Source: Portunus trituberculatus (lineage: Eukaryota > Arthropoda > Malacostraca > Decapoda > Portunidae). Taken from it: DNA of 64,000 nt. Shown here in pieces: positions 37,150-48,175 of the stretch. Where the stretch lies: positions 260,337-324,336 of the forward strand of contig NW_025541371.1 of the NCBI RefSeq assembly GCF_017591435.1. Reading direction: 5' to 3'. The translations under genes were made by a program, and so were the position numbers. The notes beneath the pieces were generated by a model. That model searched no databases. It saw only the letters and a list, made by a program, of their open reading frames with translations, and was not told the DNA's origin. Positions within the stretch are counted from its first letter, which is position 1, and each line of letters starts with the position of its first letter.

Positions 37150-37324
37150 TCGTCGTTGCTGGAATTGCGGCCGGCCGGGGCATCTTGCTGCAGCATGCCC
37201 GTGGACGGGAAACGACGTAGGAGGGACGCATCAGCGCCAGCGTTCTCCTCCGGAAACCAGTGAGCGGCGCGTTGCCAGTGGTGCAGCTGTTAGTCAACGG
37301 ACGTCGTTGTCAAGTGCTCGTTGA
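37150..37324 (+). pseudogene. gag: gag nucleocapsid fragment with CCHC zinc knuckle
   Basis: A frame beginning at the junction encodes RRCWNCGRPGHLAAACPW: Cys codons at 37157, 37166 and 37196 and His at 37181 give the C-x2-C-x4-H-x4-C zinc knuckle of retroelement nucleocapsid, which binds the element's RNA. The frame stops at 37322-37324, overlapping the protease frame. The matrix and capsid parts are absent. Upstream, the same frame is open into the satellite back to 37028, producing a 98-codon satellite-gag chimera; that continuity is almost certainly fortuitous. Confidence 0.85.
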
Positions 37325-37577
37325 CACAGGCAGCACCGAGACCATCGTGCACGCTTCGTGTTGCATGCGGTGGCAACCGCGGATCACCAGCGTAACGACC
37401 ATCAGTGGAGACACGTTCCGGTGTACTGGAGTCGGCGAGGTGTCTGTGGAGACTCCTGCTGGCCTGTGTGCCAGACTCGAAGCACTGGTGGTGAGCCAGC
37501 CTCCCCTGGGCGCGGATGTTGTACTTGGCATCGTAGGCATCGAGGCACGGTGGAGTTACGGTGAAGTCTGCCTCTGA
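37260..37577 (+). pseudogene. Retroelement aspartic protease
   Basis: A 105-codon frame opening in the pro region. The active-site triad VDTGST is at residues 21-26 (DTG codons 37323-37331), followed about 75 residues later by a VVLGIVGIEA stretch corresponding to the conserved hydrophobic Leu-Gly motif of retropepsins. Retropepsins work as dimers and cut the Gag-Pol polyprotein. The expected GGV continuation into the RT linker is found in the +1 frame (codons at 37549-37557), so a frameshift lies near 37540 and the last dozen residues of this frame are not native. The native start is unknown because the protease is normally released from a larger polyprotein. Confidence 0.85.
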
Positions 37578-38336
37578 TGTTCAATTCTGCGGCGCTGGAC
37601 AGCGACGGTTGTGTGGCACCGCTGCCCCTGCGCCATTGGTGGTGGACGCCCCTGACTTCAGCGTGCAGTTCAACACAGTGAGTCGGACGTGGATCGTCAC
37701 GTGGAAGTGGACGAATGGTGCTGCCCTGACTGTCTCGGCAACACAGTGGAGCAGTACAACGTGCCCCTTTCCATGCGACAGGCGTTCTGCCAGGAGCTGG
37801 AGTCGTGGATTACAAGTGGTTGGCTTGTACCTCACGATGAGCAGCAGCACGGGCACCTCGGGGCTTCTACCGCTCATGGCAGTGCGGCAGAACAATGGCG
37901 GTAAGGTGCGGCCCGTACTCGATTACCGTGAGCTAAATGACTGCGTGACTGCCTTCACTGCCGACAGCGACGTATGCTCTGACCAACTAAGGAAGTGGCG
38001 CTGGCATGGAGAGAACGTGTCCGTCCTCGACCTACGCAAGGCGTATCTACAGGTGCGTGTAGATCAGCAGTTGTGGCCTTTCCAGACCGTGATGGTGAGA
38101 GGTCGGCGGTACTGCTTAACGCGCCTTGGTTTTGGCCTCAACATCGCTCCACAAGTTATGAAAGCAGTTGTCAAGACCATCCTGGCTCAAGACTCTAAGA
38201 TCGAACAAGCAGTTTTGCCGTACGTAGACGACCTGCTCGTGAATGAAGACCTGGTCAGTGCAGAGCAGGTTGCTGCACACTTCGCGAGTTACGGGCTGGA
38301 GTGTAAACAGCCAGTCCGTGTGGCGGACGGGCACGC
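37537..38336 (+). pseudogene. pol: Reverse transcriptase domain, frameshifted
   Basis: The pol frame contains GGKVRPVLDYRELND (about 37900-37945), VSVLDLRKAYLQV with the first catalytic Asp codon at 38029, LTRLGFGLNIAPQVM, and the polymerase box YVDD at 38221-38232 followed by LLV. These are the fingers and palm motifs of an LTR-element reverse transcriptase, which copies the RNA genome into DNA. The upstream finger segment (EQYNVPLSMRQAF, WITSGWLVPHDE) lies in a different frame at about 37748-37850, so two frameshifts flank it. A further shift near 38335 separates the thumb/connection. The catalytic residues themselves are intact. Confidence 0.92.
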
Positions 38337-38820
38337 TTGCTGGGTCTACGCGTACGTCCGGTGAACGGGGAACTGCAATGGACGCGAGACAACGCAGTTG
38401 CCGTGCCACCGAAACAAGTGACCCGCCGTGCAGTGTTTGCGTGGTGCGGGCGACTGATCGCTCATTTGCCGGTGGGCGGCTGGCTGCGACCGGCAGTGGC
38501 ATGGATAAAACGGCAGGTGAACGCTAGTACCCGGGACTGGGACGACGTGACGGGGGATGACGCGCTATGCGAGCAGATGGAGTACGTGTCAAGCAGGCTG
38601 TCCAAAGAAGATCCGTGCTGTGGGCAATGGTGCGTGCATGGAGACCAGGCAGTGGTGTGGACCGACGCCAGCTCTATCGCTGCCGGTGTTGTTGTGGAAA
38701 CACCGCAAGGAGCTGCCATCGAGGACGCATGCTGGATTAGAAGAGATGAGAGCTCCCACATTAACATGGCTGAGCTGGACGCAGCAGTTCGTGGCGTCAA
38801 TCTGGCCATCGCGTGGGGCA
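38337..38820 (+). pseudogene. pol: RNase H domain with internal deletion
   Basis: The frame continuing from the RT connection (LLGLRVRPVNGELQW...) contains VVWTDASS with the first catalytic Asp at codon 38664 and MAELDA with the catalytic Glu at codon 38772, then NLAIAWG. In this family the next block should carry a T/V-DS motif with the third catalytic Asp. Instead the frame jumps near 38818 to RLRTKAHGEMLIHRRVDV, so that block, probably some 20-30 residues, is deleted. The last block RSSENRADALTRVP (Asp codon 38947) survives in the integrase frame. RNase H removes the RNA strand during reverse transcription; this copy could not. Confidence 0.85.
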
Positions 38821-40116
38821 CGTCTTCGCACCAAGGCTCATGGGGAGATGCTGATTCACCGTCGGGTAGATGTCATCCGGCAGCTGGTGACGGAACTTGA
38901 GCTGGTCATGTCTGTGACGCTCGTACGCTCCTCAGAGAACCGCGCTGACGCCCTCACGCGAGTCCCAGGGGAGTGGGTGCGAGGTGACAAAGACGGATCG
39001 GCAGTGAGTGTAGCAGCGGTAGCAGCAGCAGCAGCAGCTAGCAGTCGGGATAGCAGCGTGGCGAGTGTCGCTGACGTTCACATACGTGCTGGCCATCCCG
39101 GCGTGCGACGCACACTCTTCTTTGCACGACGTGACATCTCACGACCAGTGACGCGTGCTGAAGCACGTGCTACTGTGCGGCAGTGTGAGGTGTGCCGCAA
39201 GATCGACCCAGCGCCGGCGAAGTGGCAGCACGGGTCATTAAATGTGACTGAGACATGGTGGCGTCTAGCGACAGATGTTACCCATTACCTCGGTAGCGCC
39301 TACCTGTCCCTTGTCGACTGCGGGTCGTCTCGGTTCGCTGTGTGGCGACACTTACGTCGTCAAGATGCGGACACCGTCGTCAGTCACCTGGAACAAGTCT
39401 TCTGCGAGCGAGGAGCGCCGGCGGAACTGCTCTGTGACAACGAAACTGTCTTCCGAGGCCGGCGATTCGCAGCTTTCGCGGCGCGCTGGGGCGTGTCGCT
39501 GCGCTTCAGAGGGGCATACGCACCGTCTGGTAACGGTATCGTGGAAAGGAACCATCGCACGGTGAAGGTGATAGCAGCGAGGAAGGGCTGCTCCGTTGCT
39601 GAGGCAGTCCACCTGTACAACGTGACGCCCCGGGACGAAACTGTGGCATCAGCTCCCGTGAGTGGTATTTACCGGTACCGAGTACGAGACTGCGTGCGGC
39701 ACGATCAGGTACAGCGTGCCGTTCACACCTCCCCTGATGTTGCAAAGAAGAACTACACGGTTGACGATGCAGTGTGGGTTCGGAGGCGGGGCGAGCGCTG
39801 CACCTCAGCATCGCAGCCCGGCGTCGTCACCAGGGTGAACTCGCCGCAGGTGGTAGAGGTTGATGGAGTCCCACGACACGTCAGGGACTTGAGACACCGC
39901 AGCAGCCTCTCAGTGAACGAAGCTGGCACTCCAGATGAACCGGGAGTAGAAGATGAACCCCCGCTTTATGTTGACGCGCAAAGCCAGCTGCTGCAGCCGC
40001 AGGTGGCTGAACCCCCACCTGAGGCACCACGAGAAGCCGTGCTTCGAAGGAGTACCCGTGAGCGGCACCCTCCGCAGCGATATTGTTGTGATCCTGGAGA
40101 TCAGGGGAGTGTGTAA
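38821..40116 (+). pseudogene. Integrase, DD35E, near-intact frame
   Basis: The frame opens at 38557, but it only becomes native from about 38821, starting with the end of RNase H. Integrase features: the HHCC zinc-binding domain (His codons 39079 and 39094, Cys codons 39184 and 39193; H-x4-H-x29-C-x2-C); the catalytic core with Asp in LATDVTHYL (codon 39274), Asp in LCDNETVF (39436) and Glu in GNGIVERNH (39544), exactly 35 residues between the last two; and a C-terminal basic region with VWVRRRGER, VEVDGVPRHVRDLRHR and a Pro/Glu-rich tail. It ends at TAA 40114-40116, just inside the putative 3' LTR. Integrase joins element DNA to the host. An alanine run near residues 153-160 comes from a GCA repeat. 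Confidence 0.92.
40095..40109 (+). promoter_or_regulatory. Candidate polypurine tract before 3' LTR
   Basis: A GGAGATCAGGGGAG stretch lies immediately upstream of TGTGTAATG. In LTR elements a purine run here primes plus-strand DNA synthesis. It is imperfect (one T and one C), so the assignment is tentative. Confidence 0.5.
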
Positions 40117-40377
40117 TGTAATGTATATGTATCTGTGTTGAAATGTACCATGATGTGTGTAGGTGATGGGTTAAATACTTGGGTGTCGTTGGCTCTTACA
40201 CTTGTACCTAATTACCTAGTTAATTGCTTGTTATGGGAGGGGAAGTGAGGACGATTGTGACGCGAGGCGTCGGGTCAGTGGGAAAGCAGAAAGCGAGCTG
40301 TGTAGTCGCCCCACACCTATGTACACCAAGGGAATAAAGATCACCGGATTGCTGACTGCTTTTTGCTGAACACCACA
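40110..40377 (+). repeat. Putative 3' LTR, about 268 bp
   Basis: The segment runs from TGTGTAATG after the purine tract to CACCACA before the GCAC flank, so it has the TG...CA ends expected of an LTR. AATAAA at 40333-40338 could be the polyadenylation signal. Because the 5' LTR is missing, there is no second copy in the window to confirm the limits. An alternative start is the TGTAATG two bases later. Confidence 0.65.
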
Positions 40378-40381
40378 GCAC
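40378..40381. repeat. Candidate target-site duplication GCAC, right
   Basis: Second GCAC. The satellite monomer resumes here with GCACCAAAACTCAGAATGC, continuing the C-type monomer that broke off at 37149. Confidence 0.6.
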
Positions 40382-42137
40382 CAAAACTCAGAATGCAGGA
40401 AAACAAACTATTTGACTAAAGAACTGAAATGTCAAAAATTGGTTATTTTGGTATATTACAGCGTTTTGTGCCCCAAAACTCAGAAATGCATCCAAAACAC
40501 ACTATTTGTCTAAGGAACTGAAATATGTCAAAAAACATGTTATTTTGTAGTATTCCAACAAATTATTTACGAATCTCAGAAATGCAGGTAAAACACTATG
40601 TTTGTTAAAACGTCTTATTTATGTGATTTTTAAGGTGTGTTATGGAAAAAAACTTTCACGATTGAAAATTATTCTTATTCGTTATTATACATTGTTTTTC
40701 TTTAAAACGTATAAAATTGATGAAAACAAGCTGGAATAGAGAATCCAAAGTAAAATTAACAAAAACGTGGTATTCTAGTAGGTTTAGCTTTTTTCCACTA
40801 GAACACAGAAATGTTAATAAAAAACACTATTTTTCAAAGGAAATGAAATATCTCAAAATGGGTTATTTTGGTGTATTCCAGCGTTTTATGCACGAAAACT
40901 CTAAAATGCAGGTAAAACACACTATTTGTTATGAGAAAAAAAAACTTTCTCGATTGAAAATTATTCTTATTCGTTATTCTACATTGTTTTGCTTTAAAAC
41001 GTATGAAATTGATGAAAACAAGCTGGTATAGATAATCCAAAGTAAAATTAACAAAAACGTGGTATTTTAGTAGGTTTAGCTTTTTTCCACTAGAACAGAG
41101 AAATGTTAATAAAACACACTATTTTTCAAAGGAAATGAAATATCTCAAAATGGGTTATTTTGGTGTATTCCAGCGTTTTATGCACGAAAACTCTGAAATG
41201 CAGGTAAAACACACTATTTGTCTAAAGAACTGAAATATGTCAAAAATGAGTTATTTTGGTGTAATCCAGCGTTTTATGCAACAAAACTCAAAATTGCAGT
41301 CAAAACACAGTATTTGTCTAAAGAACTTAAATATGTGAAAACCGTGTTATTTTGGTGTGTTCCATCGCGTTATACTGCAAAACTCAGAATGCAGGCAAAA
41401 CACACTATTTCTCTAAAGAACTGAAATATGTCAAAAATGGGTTATTTTGGTGTATTACAGCGTTTTGTGCACCAAAGCTCAGAATTGCATGCAAAACACA
41501 CTATTTGCCCAAGGAACTGAATTATATATATAAAAAAAAAAAACAGGTTATTTTGGAGTATTCCAGCGATTTATTTACGAAACTCAGAAATGCAGGTTAA
41601 ATACTATGTTTGTTAAAACAACATATATATGTGTTTTTAAGGTGTGTTATGGAAAAAAAAACTAACTGGATTGAAAATTATTCTTATTCGTTATTTTACC
41701 ATGTTTTGCATCAAAACGTATAAAATTGATATAAATAAGCTAGTATAGAAAATCTAAAGTAAAATTAACAAAAACATGGTATTCTAGTATTTAGCTTTTT
41801 TCCACCAAAACACAGAAATGCTAACAAAACACACTATTTGTGAAAGGAACTGAAATATTTTAAAATGGGATATTTTGGTGTATTCAAGCGTTTTGTCCAC
41901 GAAAACTCTGAAAAGCATGTAAAACACACTATTTGTCTAAGGAACTGAAATATGTCAAAAAGGTGTTATTTTGGTGTATTCTAGCGTTTTTGCACCAAAA
42001 CTTAGAATGCAGGCAAAACACACTATTTGTCTAAAGAGCTTATATATGTCAAAAATGGGTTATTTTGGTGTATTACAGAGTTTTGCGCCCCAAAATTTAG
42101 AAATGCATCCAAAACACACTATTTGTCTAAAGAACTG

Positions 42138-42256
<119 letters not shown>

Positions 42257-45200
42257 GGGTTGTTTTGGAGTATTCCAGCGATTTATGTACAAAACTCAGA
42301 AATGCAGGTAAAACACTATTTTTGTTAAAACGTCTTATTTATGTGTTTTTAAGGTGTGTTATGGAAAAATACTATCTCAATTGAAAATTATTTTTATTTG
42401 TTATTTTACCATGTTTTGTTTCGAAACGTATAAAATTGATAAAAACAAGCTAGTATAAAGAATCCAAAGAAAAATTAACAAAACCGTGGTAATCTAGTAG
42501 TTTTTAGCTTTTTTCCACAAGAACACAGATATGTTAAGAAAACACACTATTTGTCAAAGGAACTGAAATATCTCAAAATGGTTTATTTTGGTGTATTCTA
42601 GCATTTTATGCACGAAAACTCTGAAATGCTAGCAAAACACACTATTTGAGTAAGGAAGTGAAATAATTGAAAAATGAGTTATTTTAGTGTATTCTAGCGA
42701 TTTATGCCACAAAACTCAGAATTGCAGGCAAAACACACTATTTGTCTAAGGAACTTAAATGTGTAAAAAAGCTATTATTTTGGTGTATTCTAGCGTTTTT
42801 TGCACCAAAACTCAGAATGCAGGAAAACAAACTATTTGAATAAAGAACTGAAATATGTCAAAAATTGGTTATTTTGGTATATTACAGCGTTTTGCGCCCC
42901 AAAACTCAGAAATGCATCCAAAACACACTATTTGTCTAAGGAACTGAAATATGTCAAAAAACGGGTTATTTTGTAGTATTCCAGCATTTTATTTACGAAA
43001 GACAGAAATGCAGGTAAAACATTGTCTTAGTTAAAACGTCTTATTTATGTGCTTTTTAAGGTGTGTTATGGAAAAAAAACTATCTTGATTGAAAGTTATT
43101 CTTATTCGTGATTTTACATTGATTTGCTTGAAAACGTATAAAATTAATAAAAACAAACTAGTATAAAGAATCCAAAGTAAAATTAACAAAAACGTGGTAT
43201 TTTAGTAGTTTTTAGCTTTTTTCCAGTAGAACACAGATATGCTAACAAAACACACTATTTGTCAAAGGAACTGAAATATCTTAAAATGCGATATTTTGGT
43301 GTATTTCAACGTTTTGTGAACGAAAACTCTGAAAAGCATGCAAAGCACACTATTTGTCTAAGGAATTGAAATAAGTCAATAATGAGTTATTTTGGTGTAT
43401 TCCAGAATTTTATGCCACAAAACTCAGAATTACAGACAAAACCCAGTATTTGTCTAAGGAACTTAAATATATCAAAAAGGTGTTATTTTTGTGTATTCCA
43501 CCGTTTAATATACAAAACTCAGAAACCAGGCAAAACACACTAATTATTTAAAGAACTGATATATGTCAAAAATGGATTATTTTGGTGTATTACAGCGTTT
43601 TTCGCCCAAAAACTTAGAAATGCATTAAAAACACACTATTTGTCTAAGGAACTGAAATATGTCAAAAAACGGGTTATTTTGTAGTATTCCAGCATTTTAT
43701 TTACGAAAGTCAGAAATGCATGTAAAACATTATGTTAGTTAAAACGTCTTATTTATGTGCTCTTTAAAGTGTGTTATGAAAAAAAAACTATCTTGATTGA
43801 AAATTTTTCTTATTTGTCATTTTACATTGTTTTGCTTCAAAAAACAATCTATTATAAAGAATACAAAGTAAAATTAACAAAAACGTGGTATTTTAGTAGT
43901 TTTTATCTTTTTTCCACTAGAACATAGAAATGATAACAAAACACACTATTTGTCAAAGGAACTGAAATATCTCGAAATGCGTTATTTTGGTGTATTCCAG
44001 CGTTGTATGCACGAAAACTCAGAAAAGAATGTAAAACAAACTGTTTGTCTAAGGAACTGAAATATGTCAAATATGATTTATTTTGGTGTATAACAGAGTT
44101 TTATGCCACAAAACTCAGTATTTGTCTATGGAACTTAAATATGTCAAAAAAGTGTTGTTTTGGTGTATTCTAGCGTTTTATGCACCAAAACACAGAATGC
44201 AGGTAAGACACACTATTTGTCTAAAGAAATGAAATATGTCAAAAATGGGTGATTATGGTGTAATACAGCGTTTTGCGACCCAAAACTCAGAATTGCATCC
44301 AAAACATACTATTTGTCTAAGGAACTGAAATGTCAAAAAACGGGTTATTTTGTAGTATTCCAGCTTTTTATTTACAAAATTCAGAAATGCAGGTAAAATA
44401 TTATGTTTGTTAAAAGCGTCTTATATATGTGTTTTTTAAGGTGTGTTATTGAAAAAAAAACTATCTCGATTGAAAATTATTCTTATTCGTCATTTTACAT
44501 TATTTTGCTTTAAAACGTATAAAATTTATAAAAACAAGCTAGTATAAAGAATCTAAAATAAAATTTTAAAAAACGTGGTATTTAAGTAGTTTTTAGCTTT
44601 TTTTTCCAGTAGAACACAGATATGCTAAGAAAACACACTATTTGTCTAAAGAACTGAAATATCTTAAAATGCGTTAATTTGGTGTATTCCAGAGTTTTGT
44701 GCACAAAAACTCTGAAAAACATGTAAAACACACTATTTGTGTGAGAAACTGAAATATGTCAAAAATGATTTATTTTGGTGTATTCCAGAGTTTTATTCCA
44801 CAAAACTCAGAATTGCATGCAAAACACAGTATTTTTCTAAGGAACTTAAATATGTCAAAAAGGTATTATTTTGGTGTATTTCAGCGTTTTATGCACCAAA
44901 ACTCAGAATGCAGGCAAAACAAACTATTTGTCTAAAGAACTGATATATGTCAAAAATGGGTTATTTTGGTGTATTACAGCGTTTTGCGCTCTAAAACTTA
45001 GAAATGCATCCGAAACACAAAATTTGTCAAAGGAACTGAAATATGTCAAAAAATGGGTTATTTTGTAGTATTCCAGCATTTTATTTACGAAACTCAGAAA
45101 TGCAGGTAAAACACTATGTTTGTTAAAACATGTTATTTATGTGTTTTTAAGGTGTGTCATGGAAAAAAACTTTCTCGATTGAAAATTATTCTTATTCGTT

Positions 45201-45696
45201 ATTTTACATTGTCGTATAAAATTGATGAAAACAAGCTGGTATAGAGAATCCAAAGTAAAATTAACAAAAACGTGATATTCTAGTAGGTTTAGCTTTTTTC
45301 CACCAGAACACAGAAATGCTAATAAAACACACTATTTTTCAAAGGAAATGAAATATCTCAAAATTGTTATTTTGGTGTATTCCAGCGTTTTATGCACGAA
45401 AACTCTAAAATGCAGGTAAAACACACTATTGGTCTAAGGAAGTTAAATATGTCAAAAAGGAGTTATTTTGGGGTAATCCAGCGTTTTATGCAACAAAACT
45501 CAAAATTGCAATCAAAACAGTTTTTTTTCTAAAGAACGTGTTATTTTGGTGTGTTTCAGCGCGTTATACAGCAAAACTCAGAATGCAGCCAAACACACTA
45601 TTTCTCTAAAGAACTGAAATATGTCAATAATGGGTTATTTTGGTGTATGCACCAAAACTCAGAAATGCATGCAAAACACACTATTTGCCTAAGGTG

Positions 45697-46028
<332 letters not shown>

Positions 46029-46343
46029 GGCTTATTTTGGAGTATTCCAGCGATTTTTTTACGAAACTCAGAAATCCAAGTAAAACACTGTTTGTTAAAA
46101 CGTCTTATTTATGTGTTTTTAAGGTGTGTTATGGAAAAAAAAACTAACTGAATTGAAAATCATTCTTATTCGTTATTTTACTATGTTTTGCATCAAAACG
46201 TATAAAATTGATAAAAACAAGCTAGTATAGAAAAACTAATGTAGAATTAACAAAAACGTGGTATTCTAGTATTTAGCTTTTTTCCACCAGAACACAGAAA
46301 TGCTAACAAAACACACTATTTGTCAAAGGAACTGAAATATATC

Positions 46344-46406
46344 AAAATGGGTTATTTTGGTGTATTCCAGCGCAAAACGCTGTAATACACCAAAATAACC
46401 CATTTT
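46344..46406. repeat. Palindromic switch point of the satellite array
   Basis: The left arm 46344-46372 (AAAATGGGTTATTTTGG...CCAGCG) and right arm 46378-46406 (CGCTGTAATACACC...CCCATTTT) are reverse complements with one mismatch, separated by CAAAA. To the left all monomers read +, to the right all read -. This is the axis of a head-to-head inversion and could extrude as a cruciform. Confidence 0.95.
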
Positions 46407-47373
46407 TTATATATTTCAGTTCTTTATACAAATAATTTGTTTTCCTGCATTCTGAGTTTTGGTGCATAAAACGCTAAAATACACCAAAATAACACCTTTT
46501 TGACATATCTAAGTTCCTTAGACAAATATTGTGTTTTACCTGCAATTCTGAGTTTTGTGGCATAAAACGCTGGAATACACTAAAATAATTAATTTTTTAA
46601 TTATTTCAGTTCCTTAGACAAATAGTGTTTTGCTAGCATTTCAGAGTTTTCGTTGTTAAAACACTGGAATACACCAAAATAAACCATTTTGAGATATTTC
46701 AGTTTTTTTGACAAATAGTGTGTTTTCTTAGGATTTCTGAGTTCTGGTGGAAAAAAGCTAAAAACTACTAGAATACCACGTTTTTGTCAATTTTATTTTG
46801 GATTTTCTATACTAGCTTGCTTTTATCATTTTTTTACGTTTTGAAGCAAAACATGGTAAAATAACGAATAAGAATAGTTTTCAATAGTTCCTTAGACAAA
46901 TATTGTGTTTTGCCTGCAATTCTGAGTTTTTTGGCATAAAACGCTAGAATACACTAAATTAACTCATTTTTTAATTATTTCAGTTCCTTACTCAAATAGT
47001 GTGTTTTGCTAGCATTTCAGAGTTTTCATGCATAAAACGCTAGAATACACCAAAATAAACCATTTTGAGATATTTCAGTTCCTTTGACAAATAGTGTGTT
47101 TTCTTAGCATATCTGTGTTCTTGTGGAAAAAAGCTAAAAACTACTAGATTACCACGGTTTTGTTAATTTTTCTTTAGATTCTTTATACTAGCTTGTTTTT
47201 ATCAATTTTATACGTTTCGAAAAAAAACATGGTAAAATAACAAATAAAAATTATTTTCAATTGAGATAGTATTTTTCCATAACACACCTTAAAAACACAT
47301 AAATAAGACGTTTTAACAAAAATAGTGTTTTACCTGCATTTCTGAGTTTAGTAAATAAATCGCTGGAATACTC

Positions 47374-47503
<130 letters not shown>

Positions 47504-48100
47504 CAGTTCTTTAGGCAAATAGTGTGTTTTGGATGCATTTCTAAGTTTTGGGGCGCAAAACTCTGTAATACACCAAAATAACCCATTTTTGACATATATC
47601 AGTTCTTTAGACAAACAGTGTGTTTTGCCTGCATTCTGAGTTTTGGTGCAAAAAACGCTAGAATACACCAAAATAACACCTTTTTGACATATTTCAGTTC
47701 CTTAGACAAATAGTGTGTTTTTTGCTGCTTTCAGAGTTTTCGTGCACAAAAAGCTTGAATACACCAAAATAACCCATTTTGAGATATTTCAGTTCCTTTG
47801 ACAAATAGTGTGTTTTGTTAGCATTTCTGTGTTCTGGTGGAAAAAAGCTAAATACTAGAATACCATGTTTTTATTAATTTTACTTTAGATTTTCTATACT
47901 AGCTTGTTTTTATCAATTTTATACGTTTTGATGCAAAACATGGTAAAATAACGGATAAGAATAATTTTCAATCGAGTTAGTTTTTTTCCATAACACACCT
48001 AAAAAACACATAAATAAGACGTTTTAACAAACATAGTGTTGTACTTGCATTTCTGAGTCTCGTAAATAAATTGCTGGAATACTCCAAAATAACCTTTTTT

Positions 48101-48104
48101 TATA

Positions 48105-48173
<69 letters not shown>
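48101..48173. repeat. (AT)n expansion in monomer E (inverted copy)
   Basis: AT array after CCAAAATAACCTTTTTT, the E-monomer site; the flanking TTTCAGTTCC part is damaged. Confidence 0.93.

Positions 48174-48175
<2 letters not shown>

Larger units (their letters stand above)
37150..40377 (+). mobile_element. 5'-truncated Ty3/gypsy-like LTR retrotransposon
   Basis: A 3228-bp GC-rich insertion in the AT-rich satellite. Order: gag zinc knuckle, aspartic protease, reverse transcriptase, RNase H, integrase, putative 3' LTR. Integrase after RNase H fits the Ty3/gypsy and BEL/Pao order; the RNase H and integrase style looks Ty3/gypsy-like to me, and the clade is inference. The left end starts abruptly inside gag: no 5' LTR, primer-binding site or capsid region. 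The domains fall in several frames (changes near 37540, 37720, 37860, 38335 and 38818), and part of RNase H is missing, so the copy cannot be functional. Integrase is the longest intact reading frame. Confidence 0.92.

Noticed and set aside
37310..39811. Minus-strand and alternate-frame open frames within the retroelement
   Set aside because: Shadows of the GC-rich pol coding sequence; no domain pattern in them.
37150..40377. Intact or active LTR retrotransposon
   Set aside because: No 5' LTR, primer-binding site or capsid, several frame changes in pol and a deleted RNase H block.
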